A stretch of 50,306 nt of DNA from Neobacillus cucumis (GCF_002860255.1 NZ_PGVE01000094.1:1-50306), one strand, 5' to 3'. Shown: positions 9,871-18,948, counted from the first letter of the stretch. The notes: generated by a model from the sequence alone, not told the origin. Numbers and translations are program-made.

Positions 9871-9901
9871 AAACAGCCACCACATTCAGGTGGCTGTTTT
9901 T
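9871..9901 (+). terminator. Intrinsic terminator after the propeller protein
   Basis: AAACAGCCACC at 9871-9881 pairs with GGTGGCTGTTT at 9889-9899, with further T residues after it. It directly follows the stop codon. Confidence 0.9.
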
Positions 9902-9914
9902 AGTGTCCAATTAT

Positions 9915-9944
9915 TTGACAGTGCCATTCGAGGAAATCTATAAT
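9915..9944 (+). promoter_or_regulatory. Near-consensus sigma-A promoter
   Basis: TTGACA at 9915-9920 and TATAAT at 9939-9944 are separated by 18 bases. Both hexamers match the consensus exactly. The promoter lies about 80 bases upstream of the SpoIID-domain gene and just past the preceding terminator. Confidence 0.8.
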
Positions 9945-10026
9945 TCTACATCCTTATCAGTATGGTAAAATATATAAATTAGGGGAGTGGTAGGAAAATA
10001 ATGTAGAAAATTGAAAGGGGAATTGG

Positions 10027-11331
10027 ATGAAGAAGCTGTTAGTGATTGCTATAATTGCTTTTATGTTTTTAGGATTTATGCCAAATCAGGGCGCAGCTGT
10101 GGGGAAAGAGCCCCAGTTGCAAGTAAAGCTAGTTAATTATTTAGCTAACAAAACTAGTATCCCTCTAAAGGTAACAGGAACTTACTACCTAAATGGGACA
10201 ACCTATCGTTTAAATCCAGCTAAGACTTATACGTTAAAGGTAGTAACCCAAAAAGACAAATATGGGAGAATAAAGCCATACATAAGCTTATATGATGGTT
10301 CAACAAGACTTTCCATCAGAGATAACATAACCATCAAATCAAGTAATCGAAAAGATACGGCAAAATTAAATAACCACTCCTACTTAGGGAATTTTACTTT
10401 TACTGTGGACAATGGCCGATATGTAAGTGTGACCAATGCCATTCTTCTAGAAGATTACGTAAAGTGTGTCGTTCCAGCTGAAATGTATCCTTCTTGGAAT
10501 CGAGAAGCGCTGAAAGCACAGGCCGTAGCGGCAAGAACCTATGCCTATAATCGTTTAAACAAAGTAATTAATGATACAACTACGTATCAATACTACGTCG
10601 GAACCGCTAGATTGTATACTAATACGACCGCAGCAACTCAAGAAACAGCCGGTCAAATTCTCACTTATAATGGAAAAGTCATTGATACCTTATTTTACGC
10701 ATCCGATGGCGGGATGACAGAGAGCAATTATAATGAGTTCGGAAGCCCTCCACTCCCTTACTATCCGATTCAAAGAGATACATATGATACAAAAATAAGG
10801 TGGAGCCCTGTTATACATAAACAACAAATCAATACCACTCGTTTAGATCTCCGGAATCCCGGAAATTGGTGGGATAGAACATTTGAAGCAGATCAAACCG
10901 TCACTAAAAATATCAAGGTTTGGTTATCCCAGAATGGGTATCGTAATAAACAAATAAAGATTGTCGCCATCCCTAAATTAGCTTTTTACGACAAAACGAA
11001 AAGCGGCCGGGTAATCAGAGGCGACATTCAGCTTCAGTTTTATGTAAAGGATAAAAAGGATTCCACTGGGAAGCTTCAGTTGCAGACGATCAGCTATTCT
11101 CGTGTGATTGCCGATAAAGTGCGAAACATACTTGGAAGAAATGTCATTCCAAGTACGTTAATATCTAAAATGACTCAAACCAGTTCTGCTTATACTATTA
11201 CAGGATCAGGCAGCGGTCATGGGGTGGGGATGAGCCAACACGGTGCCAATAACCGTGCGAATGCAGGGTTTAAATACAAGAATATCATGGCCTTTTATTA
11301 TCCACGTACAGTTGTTTCTAAGGTATATTGA
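10027..11331 (+). CDS. Secreted SpoIID/LytB-domain protein
   Basis: This is a 434-residue exported protein with a signal peptide at about residues 1-25. The SpoIID domain begins near residue 130. VPAEMYPSWNREALKAQAV then AARTYA matches the conserved block that carries the catalytic Glu in SpoIID lytic transglycosylases, and the C-terminal GSGHGVGMSQHGA block is also typical. Family members cleave or modify peptidoglycan during sporulation (SpoIID) or enhance amidases (LytB). This one lacks other sporulation genes around it and lies beside surface-polymer genes, so a vegetative wall role is as likely as a sporulation one. The start ATG 10027 follows GAAAGGGGAATTGG. It has its own sigma-A-like promoter and its own terminator. 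Confidence 0.88.
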   Translation: MKKLLVIAIIAFMFLGFMPNQGAAVGKEPQLQVKLVNYLANKTSIPLKVTGTYYLNGTTYRLNPAKTYTLKVVTQKDKYGRIKPYISLYDGSTRLSIRDNITIKSSNRKDTAKLNNHSYLGNFTFTVDNGRYVSVTNAILLEDYVKCVVPAEMYPSWNREALKAQAVAARTYAYNRLNKVINDTTTYQYYVGTARLYTNTTAATQETAGQILTYNGKVIDTLFYASDGGMTESNYNEFGSPPLPYYPIQRDTYDTKIRWSPVIHKQQINTTRLDLRNPGNWWDRTFEADQTVTKNIKVWLSQNGYRNKQIKIVAIPKLAFYDKTKSGRVIRGDIQLQFYVKDKKDSTGKLQLQTISYSRVIADKVRNILGRNVIPSTLISKMTQTSSAYTITGSGSGHGVGMSQHGANNRANAGFKYKNIMAFYYPRTVVSKVY

Positions 11332-11368
11332 TTTAATCGCCTTTAATTAAATTCTAGTAGTCATTAAA

Positions 11369-11404
11369 AAAATATCCTTATCTTCTTAAAGATGAGGATA
11401 TTTT
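11369..11404 (+). terminator. Intrinsic terminator after the SpoIID-domain gene
   Basis: AAAATATCCTTATC at 11369-11382 pairs with GATGAGGATATTTT at 11391-11404, with one G-T wobble. The T-run is formed by the stem's own 3' end. Confidence 0.75.
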
Positions 11405-11800
11405 GTCGTATAATTAGATGAATTAGGTAAGAAAGTAGTAAATTCGGTTGAAATTTTGTATAAAAATGTCGAATTTTGTTGTAAAAAAAGATATTTTGTC
11501 ATATTATCTTTCGGCAAAATTCTTCCCTATATGATAAAATAAATGAAGCGTTTTTCCTAAATTTTACGATATTTGTCAATTGAATATTAGAAAAATAGGT
11601 CTTTTGGTTTAATTGGTAATTGATTGTAAAATCACTGGAAGTCTTTTAATTATTTTCGTAAAGTTATATTATTGTATATGTGTTTGACATTAAATTACAA
11701 ACTAATTGCTTTTTACTTGTCCCTTAAAGCCATTTATGCTCTAATATATTGGGATTTTGTAAAAATAAATAACGGCAACTTTTAAATAAGGGGAAAAAGA
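11405..11800 (+). other. AT-rich leader upstream of the Kdo/capsule cluster
   Basis: About 400 bases contain no ORF. The block is very rich in T and contains the recurring word TTTTGTC (near 11401 and 11494, and a related ATGTCGAATTTTGTTG near 11468). That spacing could reflect a regulator site, but I recognise none. Ribosome binding for the first gene is the AAGGGGAAAAAGA just before 11801. Confidence 0.4.
11717..11745 (+). promoter_or_regulatory. Candidate sigma-A promoter of the Kdo cluster
   Basis: TTGTCC at 11717-11722 and TCTAAT at 11740-11745 are 17 bases apart, and TGC directly precedes the -10 element, giving an extended -10. This would start transcription about 50 bases before the first gene. 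A stray TTGACA at 11684-11689 has no good -10 partner. Confidence 0.45.
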
Positions 11801-13129
11801 ATGGCGAATTATTTGTTTTTAAGAGGCAACAGAAATAAAAAATTTTTTACTAATGTTGCTAAAGAATTGAATAAATTAGGCCATCAAAGTTATTTAATAA
11901 AATTTGAGTTAGGAGACCTTTTACTTAAGAGCGGAGAAATACAATCCGTTTTTGCTCCGTTTAAGGTCAATAAAAATGAATATGCAATCTCCAATGAAGC
12001 ATTATTGGGAATGGAAATCTATAATGTCACATATACAGAAAGAATCCTTCATAAGAAGGTTTCCTCAAAGACCTTAAGTATATACAAAAGGTATATGTAC
12101 TTCATTGATCAATATATAGATGAAAACAAAATTGATGTTATTTGTTTATTTAATGGATACCATTGGATAGATCAAATAACGAAGTATCTAGCTGATAAGA
12201 AGGGCTTAAGAGTCGTTTATTTTGAAGATGGACTTTTTCGTCCATATACCGTTACATGCGATCCTACTGGGATAAATGCTGCATCCTCCATAAGCCGTGA
12301 TCCTCATTTTTATGAAGCAGTTAACTTTGATCAGAACAGGTTGAACAGCTTCCTATATAAACCAGAACATCCCTTGTTTTTAAAGAGTAAAAAGGAAAAT
12401 CTGTTTAAGGTTGCTTTAGTAAAGTCCCTTTCCATGTTTGGTGCGCTTATTGGGCTGCATCCAAATTATTATGTCCATATCAACTTATGGCAGGCGATTA
12501 AGTACTTTATATTTAAAATCATGTTTTCACGGCGGAAAAATGATGTATTTACCTTGCCGGAAGAATACGTATTTGTTCCTTTTCAGGTATCAAGGGATAC
12601 ACAGATCTTTTATAACTCGCCAAGAATTAAGAATATGGAAGAGTTTTTAGATTATGTATACCAAGCAGTTGTAAGGTTTAATAAAGAAAATAATCGCAAT
12701 CTAAAGCTCATTGTTAAGGAACATCCTGAAGATATGTCTAGAAATAACTATAAAGATCTTAAGAATAGATATAAGGAAATTAATGACGTTCTATTCGTAG
12801 AGAAATGTAATATGAAAAAGGTCATTGAAAATGCTGAAGCCGTGATTACCATTAATTCTACGGTTGGTATTGAAGCCTTAACAAAAAATCAACGGGTCCT
12901 TACATTAGGAGAAGCCCTTTATAATATCGAAGGGGTTGTCCATGCAGTAAAAAACCCAAATAAACTGCATGAGGATTTAAAAATGGCTTTATCTACTCCA
13001 ATTAACACAGAAAGAATAAAAAAATTCATCTACTATTTAAGATTCTCTTATCAAGTGGAAGGGACCATTAGCATCCCTAATGAACAAACGGCAAAAAATG
13101 TAGCCCAAAGACTTAATCAATTAATTTAG
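11801..13129 (+). CDS. kpsS: KpsS-like capsule Kdo transferase
   Basis: This is a 442-residue cytoplasmic protein. Around residues 140-170 it contains YFEDGLFRPYTVTCDP then TGINAASSISRDPHFY, the block I associate with KpsS (capsule-synthesis family PF05159), in which an E-x-G-x-x-RP segment is followed by G-[VI]-N-x-x-S and an RDP triplet. A second conserved area is VKEHPED near residue 307 and INSTVGIEAL near 351, typical of this GT-B family. In Gram-negative ABC-type capsules KpsS adds the first beta-Kdo to a phosphatidylglycerol acceptor, using CMP-Kdo. It opens a cluster that also makes CMP-Kdo, which supports the assignment; the lipid acceptor in this organism is unknown. It is slightly longer than typical KpsS (about 400). 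The downstream gene begins 14 bases after the stop. Confidence 0.82.
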   Translation: MANYLFLRGNRNKKFFTNVAKELNKLGHQSYLIKFELGDLLLKSGEIQSVFAPFKVNKNEYAISNEALLGMEIYNVTYTERILHKKVSSKTLSIYKRYMYFIDQYIDENKIDVICLFNGYHWIDQITKYLADKKGLRVVYFEDGLFRPYTVTCDPTGINAASSISRDPHFYEAVNFDQNRLNSFLYKPEHPLFLKSKKENLFKVALVKSLSMFGALIGLHPNYYVHINLWQAIKYFIFKIMFSRRKNDVFTLPEEYVFVPFQVSRDTQIFYNSPRIKNMEEFLDYVYQAVVRFNKENNRNLKLIVKEHPEDMSRNNYKDLKNRYKEINDVLFVEKCNMKKVIENAEAVITINSTVGIEALTKNQRVLTLGEALYNIEGVVHAVKNPNKLHEDLKMALSTPINTERIKKFIYYLRFSYQVEGTISIPNEQTAKNVAQRLNQLI

Positions 13130-13143
13130 ATGAGGTGTTCTAT

Positions 13144-13878
13144 ATGAAAGCAATTGGTGTCATTCCAGCGCGTTATGGGTCAACAAGATTTCCAGGCAAG
13201 CCATTAGCCTTAATACACAATAAACCAATGATTCAACATGTGTATGAGCAAGTGAGTAAGAGTAAGGAATTAGATTTAGTAGTTGTCGCTACGGATCATG
13301 AATTAATCAAAGCAGCAGTTGAATCTTTTGGCGGCAAGGCTGTTCTAACTAGTGCAGACCATGAAACAGGTTCAGACCGTATTGCTGAAGTAGCGTCTAA
13401 AATTGAGGGAGATTTTTACGTGAATATCCAAGGGGACGAGCCTTTAATCAAGGCGGAATTAATTGATTCCCTCGTACAAGCAGCAAAAGAATCACCTGAG
13501 TCTGTTGTCACAGCAAAAACAGAGATTCATAGTGAAGAAGATATTGATAATCCTAATGTAGTAAAGGTAGTAACGAATCAATCAGGAAGTGCCCTTTACT
13601 TTTCACGCTCAGCTATCCCATTTAATCGTGCTAAAAAAGAGCATACTTATTATAAGCATTTAGGGATTTATTTATACCCAAAAGAGATACTAAAAGAATT
13701 CGTTAATCTGCCTCAATCATCTTTAGAGGAAGTTGAAATGTTAGAACAGCTTCGTTTATTAGAAAATGGGTTTGATATAAAGGTTGTAGAGACAAATTAT
13801 GAAGTAGTGGGTGTGGATACACCTGAAGATATTCAAAAAGTTGAAGAAATCCTAGGAGGTTTAAAACAATATGTCTAA
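13144..13878 (+). CDS. kdsB: CMP-Kdo synthetase (3-deoxy-manno-octulosonate cytidylyltransferase)
   Basis: The enzyme activates Kdo with CTP to give CMP-Kdo, the donor used by KpsS and KpsC. The 244-residue length fits the family. Conserved parts are IPARYGSTRFPGKPL at the N-terminus (nucleotide loop), VATDHELI, the NIQGDEPLI metal/nucleotide motif and YKHLGIYLYP. The ATG at 13144 is chosen because GAGG lies eight bases upstream; the GTG at 13135 would overlap that site. The 3' end overlaps the next gene by eight bases, indicating translational coupling with kdsA. Confidence 0.95.
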   Translation: MKAIGVIPARYGSTRFPGKPLALIHNKPMIQHVYEQVSKSKELDLVVVATDHELIKAAVESFGGKAVLTSADHETGSDRIAEVASKIEGDFYVNIQGDEPLIKAELIDSLVQAAKESPESVVTAKTEIHSEEDIDNPNVVKVVTNQSGSALYFSRSAIPFNRAKKEHTYYKHLGIYLYPKEILKEFVNLPQSSLEEVEMLEQLRLLENGFDIKVVETNYEVVGVDTPEDIQKVEEILGGLKQYV

Positions 13879-14698
13879 CGTAATTACTCTTAATGAAAAC
13901 ATTAAATTTGGTGGGAACAATCCATTTGTATTAATCGCAGGTCCATGTATGCTCGAAAGTGAACAACTAGTAATGGAAACAGCAGAGAAAATCAAAGAAG
14001 TGACAACAAAATTAAATGTTCCGTTTGTATTCAAAGGCTCTTTTGATAAAGCAAACCGTTCATCTATCTATTCTCACAGAGGACCAGGGATTGAAAAAGG
14101 ATTAGAGCTTTTAGCAAAAGTGAAAGAAACTTTTGATTTACCGGTTACTTCTGATATTCACGAATCTTATCAAGCAGAACTTGCTGGACAAGTATTAGAT
14201 ATCATCCAAATCCCAGCATTTCTATGCCGTCAAACGGATCTATTAGTTGCATCTGGTAAAACAAACAAGATCGTCAATGTGAAAAAAGGACAATTCTTAG
14301 CTCCATGGGATATGAAGAATGTGGTGACAAAATTACAAGAAACAGGTAATGATCAAATTCTTTTAACTGAAAGAGGAACAACATTCGGTTATAACAACCT
14401 TGTTGTTGATATGCGTTCCCTTATCACAATGCGTGAAATGGGTGTTCCTGTGGTATTTGATGCTACTCACAGTGTTCAAATTCCAGGTGGAAATGGTACT
14501 ACAACTGGCGGTAAGCGTGAATTTGTTCCATATTTATCAAGAGCAGCAGCGGCAGTAGGTATTGATTCCATCTTCATGGAAGTACACCCTGATCCAGATA
14601 ATGCCCTATCAGATGGCCCAAACATGGTGAAGCTTGATAACTTAGAAGAAGTATTAAAGCCAATCATTGAAATTGATCGTTTAGTTAAACAATTATAA
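13871..14698 (+). CDS. kdsA: Kdo-8-phosphate synthase, metal-dependent type
   Basis: It condenses phosphoenolpyruvate with arabinose 5-phosphate to give Kdo 8-phosphate. The protein has 275 residues, the family length. Visible motifs are FKGSFDKANRSS, IQIPAFLCRQTDLL, VNVKKGQF, FGYNNLVVDM and EVHPDPDNALSDGP. The N-terminal AGPCMLES carries Cys26 where the E. coli enzyme has Asn (GGMNVLES). In this family Cys at that position marks the metal-requiring class, as in Aquifex. The KANRSS sequence distinguishes it from DAHP synthase. The start ATG 13871 lies behind GGAGG and overlaps the end of kdsB. Confidence 0.96.
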   Translation: MSNVITLNENIKFGGNNPFVLIAGPCMLESEQLVMETAEKIKEVTTKLNVPFVFKGSFDKANRSSIYSHRGPGIEKGLELLAKVKETFDLPVTSDIHESYQAELAGQVLDIIQIPAFLCRQTDLLVASGKTNKIVNVKKGQFLAPWDMKNVVTKLQETGNDQILLTERGTTFGYNNLVVDMRSLITMREMGVPVVFDATHSVQIPGGNGTTTGGKREFVPYLSRAAAAVGIDSIFMEVHPDPDNALSDGPNMVKLDNLEEVLKPIIEIDRLVKQL

Positions 14699-14739
14699 AA
14701 ATATAAAAAAACATAAAAATTAAAAAAGGGGAGAAGTAC

Positions 14740-15714
14740 ATGTTAGATGTCAAAGTTGATTTTACTGCAAGTGTGATTAACGTACTCGAAAAAGAAGCAC
14801 AAGGGATTCTAAGTTTAAAGGAAGTCATTGGCGAATCAATTAATGATGCCTTAAATATGATTCTTGAATGTAAAGGCAGAGTGGTTATTACCGGCATCGG
14901 TAAATCTGGAATTATCGGCAGAAAAATCAACGCGACAATGGCAAGTACGGGTACCCCTTCTCTATTTTTACATCCTTCTGAAGGCCTTCATGGCGATTTA
15001 GGAATGGTCACCAAACATGATGTCGTAATTGCGATTTCCAATAGTGGAGAAAGCGATGAAGTGCTGCATCTTATCCCTTCGATCAAGCGGATTGGGGCCA
15101 AAATGATTGCGATTGTTAAGAATCCAAATTCTACATTAGCATTAAAATCAGATGTGGTCTTAAGTATTGGGAATGTCCAAGAAGCTTGCCCGTTAGGTCT
15201 TGCTCCCACAACTAGCACAACGGTTACACTTGCTCTGGGGGACGCCCTAGCAATCGCCCTATTAGAAGCAAGGGATTTTCAACCTGAAGATTTTGCCGTG
15301 TTTCATCCAGCAGGTTCACTAGGAAGAAAGTTATTATTAACCGTAAATAATGTCGTCAAGACGACGAGGAAAAATCCGATCATTTTAGGTGATTCTTCTG
15401 TCAAAGAAGCGTTGTTTTTAATGACGGCGCAAGGTTTAGGGGCAACAAGTGTAGTAGATGAGGAAGGTCACATGGTTGGCATTTTAACTGATGGTGATAT
15501 TAGACGTGCATTTGCGTTAGAACAGGATATTTTATTTAAGAACGTTAGCGATCTTTGTAATTATCAGCCTATAGTGATCCGAGATGATATGCTGGCAGCG
15601 GAAGCCTTCCGTTTGATGGAAGAAAAGAAAGTGAATGTATTACCTGTGGTCGGTGAAAACTTTAAGCCGATTGGTATGATTCATATACATGACTTAATGA
15701 ACTTAGGACTTTAA
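14740..15714 (+). CDS. kdsD: Arabinose-5-phosphate isomerase (KdsD/KpsF)
   Basis: It interconverts ribulose 5-phosphate and arabinose 5-phosphate, the first step to Kdo. The protein is 324 residues, close to E. coli KdsD. Residues about 35-180 form a SIS sugar-isomerase domain (VVITGIGKSGIIGRKI, SNSGESDEV, GLAPTTSTT, then FHPAGSLGRKL). Residues 205-324 hold two CBS domains (GILTDGDIRRAF and the closing block). A copy inside a capsule cluster would be named KpsF in Gram-negative bacteria. Start ATG 14740 with AGGGGAG nine bases upstream; 41 bases separate it from kdsA. Confidence 0.95.
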   Translation: MLDVKVDFTASVINVLEKEAQGILSLKEVIGESINDALNMILECKGRVVITGIGKSGIIGRKINATMASTGTPSLFLHPSEGLHGDLGMVTKHDVVIAISNSGESDEVLHLIPSIKRIGAKMIAIVKNPNSTLALKSDVVLSIGNVQEACPLGLAPTTSTTVTLALGDALAIALLEARDFQPEDFAVFHPAGSLGRKLLLTVNNVVKTTRKNPIILGDSSVKEALFLMTAQGLGATSVVDEEGHMVGILTDGDIRRAFALEQDILFKNVSDLCNYQPIVIRDDMLAAEAFRLMEEKKVNVLPVVGENFKPIGMIHIHDLMNLGL

Positions 15715-15725
15715 GGATAAAAAAA

Positions 15726-16250
15726 ATGAAAAATATAAAATTAATTGTTTTCGATGTAGATGGTGTTTTGACAGATGGGAAGCTTTATATTGGTTCGGAT
15801 GGACATGAATATAAAGCCTTTCACACCCAGGACGGAATGGGGATTAGCCTCGCACATTATGCAGGCATTAAAACAGCGATTATCACCGGGAGAACGTCAG
15901 AAGCTGTGGCTAAGCGTGCGAAGGAATTAAAAATCAATTATGTGTTCCAAGGAATTCATCATAAGTTGGAAGTCCTTCAACAAATGATCAGTGAGATGAA
16001 AATTAGCTTGGATGAGGTTTGTTATGTAGGGGATGACATTAATGATTTACCGATTCTAAAGGTTTGCGGCTTTGGTGCGGTTCCAAACAATGCTGTTCCG
16101 CTAGTAAGAGAACAAGTGCAATTTGTTTCTCAACATAATGGCGGAGAAGGAGCGGTACGGGACATTATTGAACATATCCTGCAGCAATCCAATGAATATC
16201 CAACATTAATAGAGGATTTTTTGAACGGAAAAGTGAGAGTAATCCAATAG
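15726..16250 (+). CDS. kdsC: Kdo-8-phosphate phosphatase (HAD type C0)
   Basis: It removes phosphate from Kdo 8-phosphate to give free Kdo. The 174-residue protein starts with the HAD nucleophile motif VFDVDGVLTDG and continues with GMGISLAHYAGIKTAIITGR, then the acidic motif YVGDDINDLP, all typical of the small tetrameric KdsC family. It completes the four-gene set for CMP-Kdo from ribulose 5-phosphate. It follows kdsD by 11 bases. Related phosphatases act on sialic-acid-type 9-phosphates, but the neighbouring KdsA motifs favour Kdo. Confidence 0.93.
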   Translation: MKNIKLIVFDVDGVLTDGKLYIGSDGHEYKAFHTQDGMGISLAHYAGIKTAIITGRTSEAVAKRAKELKINYVFQGIHHKLEVLQQMISEMKISLDEVCYVGDDINDLPILKVCGFGAVPNNAVPLVREQVQFVSQHNGGEGAVRDIIEHILQQSNEYPTLIEDFLNGKVRVIQ

Positions 16251-16261
16251 GAGTGGACCAG

Positions 16262-16690
16262 ATGACTGAATGTCCAATTTGTGAAAAGCACAAACAACTA
16301 GTAAATCCAATTTTTGAAGATGAAGATTGGATTGTCAACCCTGGTCCTCTTTCTTCCCAAATTCTCGGCTACATGTACATTGAGCCTAAGAGACATGTTG
16401 AAAATTGGTCGGAATTAACGGATGAAGAAATGGGCAAGGTCGGACTTTTAATCAAACGTCTAGAGCAGGCATTAAAAAGAGAACGATCAGTTAATCGTGT
16501 GTATGTTGTGACCATTAGTGAAGCCGTTAGACATCTTCATTTTCATATCATTCCTCGTGCCGAAGGAATGACGACTAAAGGTTTGGATTTAATTGAACAA
16601 GCTACGCAGCAAAAGGTTAAGGGGCAATCAAGTGTAAGCGAAGAAAGTTATATGCAATTCCTCGAAACCCTCAGAAAACATTTTTATTAA
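16262..16690 (+). CDS. HIT-family nucleotide hydrolase or transferase
   Basis: This 142-residue protein has the histidine triad HLHFHIIPRAEG near its C-terminus (about residues 94-105) and an N-terminal CPICEKHK that could bind zinc. HIT proteins hydrolyse or transfer nucleoside monophosphates. Its role in a Kdo cluster is unknown; processing of a nucleotide-linked metabolite is a guess. ATG 16262 is chosen because AGGAG lies eight bases ahead; the GTG at 16253 would overlap that site. It sits 11 bases after kdsC and is followed by a hairpin with a short T-run. Confidence 0.85.
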   Translation: MTECPICEKHKQLVNPIFEDEDWIVNPGPLSSQILGYMYIEPKRHVENWSELTDEEMGKVGLLIKRLEQALKRERSVNRVYVVTISEAVRHLHFHIIPRAEGMTTKGLDLIEQATQQKVKGQSSVSEESYMQFLETLRKHFY

Positions 16691-16698
16691 TTCCGCAG

Positions 16699-16727
16699 GC
16701 ACTAGTTAGGTTAGAACTAGTGCTTTT
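16699..16727 (+). terminator. Possible intrinsic terminator or attenuator inside the Kdo cluster
   Basis: GCACTAGTT at 16699-16707 pairs with AACTAGTGC at 16715-16723 and is followed by TTTT. The T-run is short, so partial termination between the HIT gene and kpsC is more likely than full arrest. Confidence 0.6.
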
Positions 16728-16771
16728 AGACTTTATAAACTATCATATTCCAATGAATATTAGGTGAAATG

Positions 16772-18925
16772 ATGAAGAAAAGGGTAAAGAAAGTAGTAAA
16801 AAAAATGGTTGGCAGGGATAATTTTCTGAGAATTGCCATAATGTATAAGCGATTTATGCCGAAAATGGAAACAGAAAAGACCATTGCCTTCTTATTTGGG
16901 GTCAGTAAGTGGAAGCACTCTTTTATACGTGATTATTTACATGAGTATGAAGTTGTGTTTATAGAAGATAGAGAAAGTATCCCAGCTATTATTAACAAAG
17001 CAGAAAAATATAAAGATAAAGTTTTTATGGTATGGGGCTATAAAGAAAGACCTGCCTTGTTGAGATTTGCTAAAAAGAATCAAATACCGTTTTACCGAAT
17101 AGAAGATGGATTTATTCGCTCCGTTCAGCTGGGGGCTTCAAAGAGCACACCGATTTCCTTAGTTGTGGATTCACAAGCGCTCTATTATGATTCATCCACT
17201 CCAAGTGATTTGGAGGATATCTTAGGCCAATATGACTTTCAATCCGATCAGGAGTTATTAAATCGGGCCGTAAACTGTATCAAAACCCTTAAAGAAGAAA
17301 ACATTAGTAAATACAACCATGTTGGAGCGAAGGATATTGACGCTATTTATGGAAAAAAGGAAAAAAAGAGAATATTAGTCATTGGTCAAGTAGAAGATGA
17401 TGAGTCCATTAAACGAGGCAGTTCACGCCCAATTACGAATAATGAGCTAGTCATCCTGGCAGCCATGGAAAATCCAGAGGCGGAAATTATTTATAAACCA
17501 CATCCTGACGTATTATTTGGAAAACGGCCAATGCAGTCCAATCCAACGGAAGTGATGCATATGGCCAAAGTGATCACGGAACCACTTAGTCTAACAGACT
17601 CTTTCCAAACGATTGATCATGTGTATACGATCACCTCACTTTCTGGTTTTGAAGCATTATTAAGAGGAATCCCAGTAACAACTTTTGGTGCTCCTTTTTA
17701 TTCAGGATGGGGACTAACGGATGATCGTCAAAAGGTGAATCGCCGAAACAGGAATTTAACCATTGAAGAGATTTTTGCAGCAGCCTATATCTTGTATCCA
17801 AAATATGTGCATCCCATCACAAGGGAAAGGATTACCATTGAAGAAGCCCTGTCATTTATCGGCTATATGAAGGATTATGAAGCCAATAAACAAAATGCGA
17901 ACCAGAAAAAATCTCAGCTGTTACAACCTGAATCGATCATCAAGAATGAAGTCGGTGGGAAGATTGGGATTCTTTCAAAGGGGATTAAAGAAATTCCCCA
18001 CATCGAATCGTTCTTTGTATCAGAATTAGAGTTTAATCCTAATGAGGATCCAAAAAGTCTAACCTATGTTGCTGGCTGGGGTATGAAGCCAAGTGCTAAA
18101 AAGGCGATTGCCTTAGCTGAAAAATTCAATATTCCCTATTTAGGATTAGAAGATGGATTTTTGCGTTCCATTGGTTTAGGGGTAGACGGTGCGCCACCCT
18201 ATTCGATTTGTGTGGATGATGTAGGAATCTATTATGATGCGACTCGGCCGTCAAGGCTTGAAAATATCCTTAATGAGAGCGGATGGGAAAGAGAAGACCT
18301 GTTAAAAGATGCGGATCAAGCCATTACACTCATTCGAGAGAATTATTTAAGCAAATATAACCATGCACCAATGATAGACGCTGCTATTTTCCCGAATAAT
18401 GGGAAAGAAAGAGTATTGATTGTGGATCAAACGTTTGGGGATATGTCCATTACCCTAGGTTTAGCGAATACAGAGCGTTTCAAAGAAATGTATGAAGCGG
18501 CAGTTAAAGAGAATCCTAATGCTGATATCTATATTAAGACCCACCCTGATGTTATTTCTGGTAAAAAAGAAGGGAATTTAACACCTAAGGATGTAGGTAA
18601 AAACGCCGTTTTTATTTATGATGACTGTAATCCATTGTCATTAGTAGAACAGTTTGATAAGGTTTATGTTGTCACATCCCAGCTTGGTTTTGAAGCACTT
18701 CTATTAGGGAAAGAAGTGCATTGCTTTGGTATGCCTTTCTACGCAGGATGGGGAATTACCCGAGACCGGTTAACTGTAGATAGAAGAAGAAGGTCTAGAA
18801 ACCTTCTAGAAGTATTTACTGCCGCTTACCTTCTTTATACACGGTACTTAAATCCAGCAACGAACGAACTTGGTAACATTTTTGATGTTATTCATTATTT
18901 ATCACAAAACAAATACAACCATTAA
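16772..18925 (+). CDS. kpsC: KpsC-like capsule beta-Kdo transferase with two catalytic modules
   Basis: This 717-residue protein is built from two homologous halves. The N-half has YRIEDGFIRSVQLG, YYDSSTPSDLE, ISKYNH, IYKPHPDVLFGKRP and FEALLRGIPVTTFG. The C-half has LGLEDGFLRSIGLG, YYDATRPSRLE, LSKYNH, IKTHPDVISGKKEG and FEALLLGKEVHCFG. This duplicated architecture and these motifs are those of KpsC, which in Gram-negative capsules extends the KpsS product with alternating beta-Kdo linkages, one per module. A basic N-terminus (KKRVKKVVKKMV) may bind membrane. ATG 16772 gives better spacing to AGGTG than the ATG three bases earlier. It is about 40 residues longer than typical KpsC. Confidence 0.9.
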   Translation: MKKRVKKVVKKMVGRDNFLRIAIMYKRFMPKMETEKTIAFLFGVSKWKHSFIRDYLHEYEVVFIEDRESIPAIINKAEKYKDKVFMVWGYKERPALLRFAKKNQIPFYRIEDGFIRSVQLGASKSTPISLVVDSQALYYDSSTPSDLEDILGQYDFQSDQELLNRAVNCIKTLKEENISKYNHVGAKDIDAIYGKKEKKRILVIGQVEDDESIKRGSSRPITNNELVILAAMENPEAEIIYKPHPDVLFGKRPMQSNPTEVMHMAKVITEPLSLTDSFQTIDHVYTITSLSGFEALLRGIPVTTFGAPFYSGWGLTDDRQKVNRRNRNLTIEEIFAAAYILYPKYVHPITRERITIEEALSFIGYMKDYEANKQNANQKKSQLLQPESIIKNEVGGKIGILSKGIKEIPHIESFFVSELEFNPNEDPKSLTYVAGWGMKPSAKKAIALAEKFNIPYLGLEDGFLRSIGLGVDGAPPYSICVDDVGIYYDATRPSRLENILNESGWEREDLLKDADQAITLIRENYLSKYNHAPMIDAAIFPNNGKERVLIVDQTFGDMSITLGLANTERFKEMYEAAVKENPNADIYIKTHPDVISGKKEGNLTPKDVGKNAVFIYDDCNPLSLVEQFDKVYVVTSQLGFEALLLGKEVHCFGMPFYAGWGITRDRLTVDRRRRSRNLLEVFTAAYLLYTRYLNPATNELGNIFDVIHYLSQNKYNH

Positions 18926-18948
18926 AATAAAGGAATTTTTATTTAGTT

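Noticed and set aside
15726..16250. Sialic-acid-type 9-phosphate phosphatase instead of KdsC
   Set aside because: The adjacent synthase has Kdo-8-phosphate synthase motifs (KANRSS, DNALSDGP), and an arabinose-5-phosphate isomerase is present, which favours the Kdo route.
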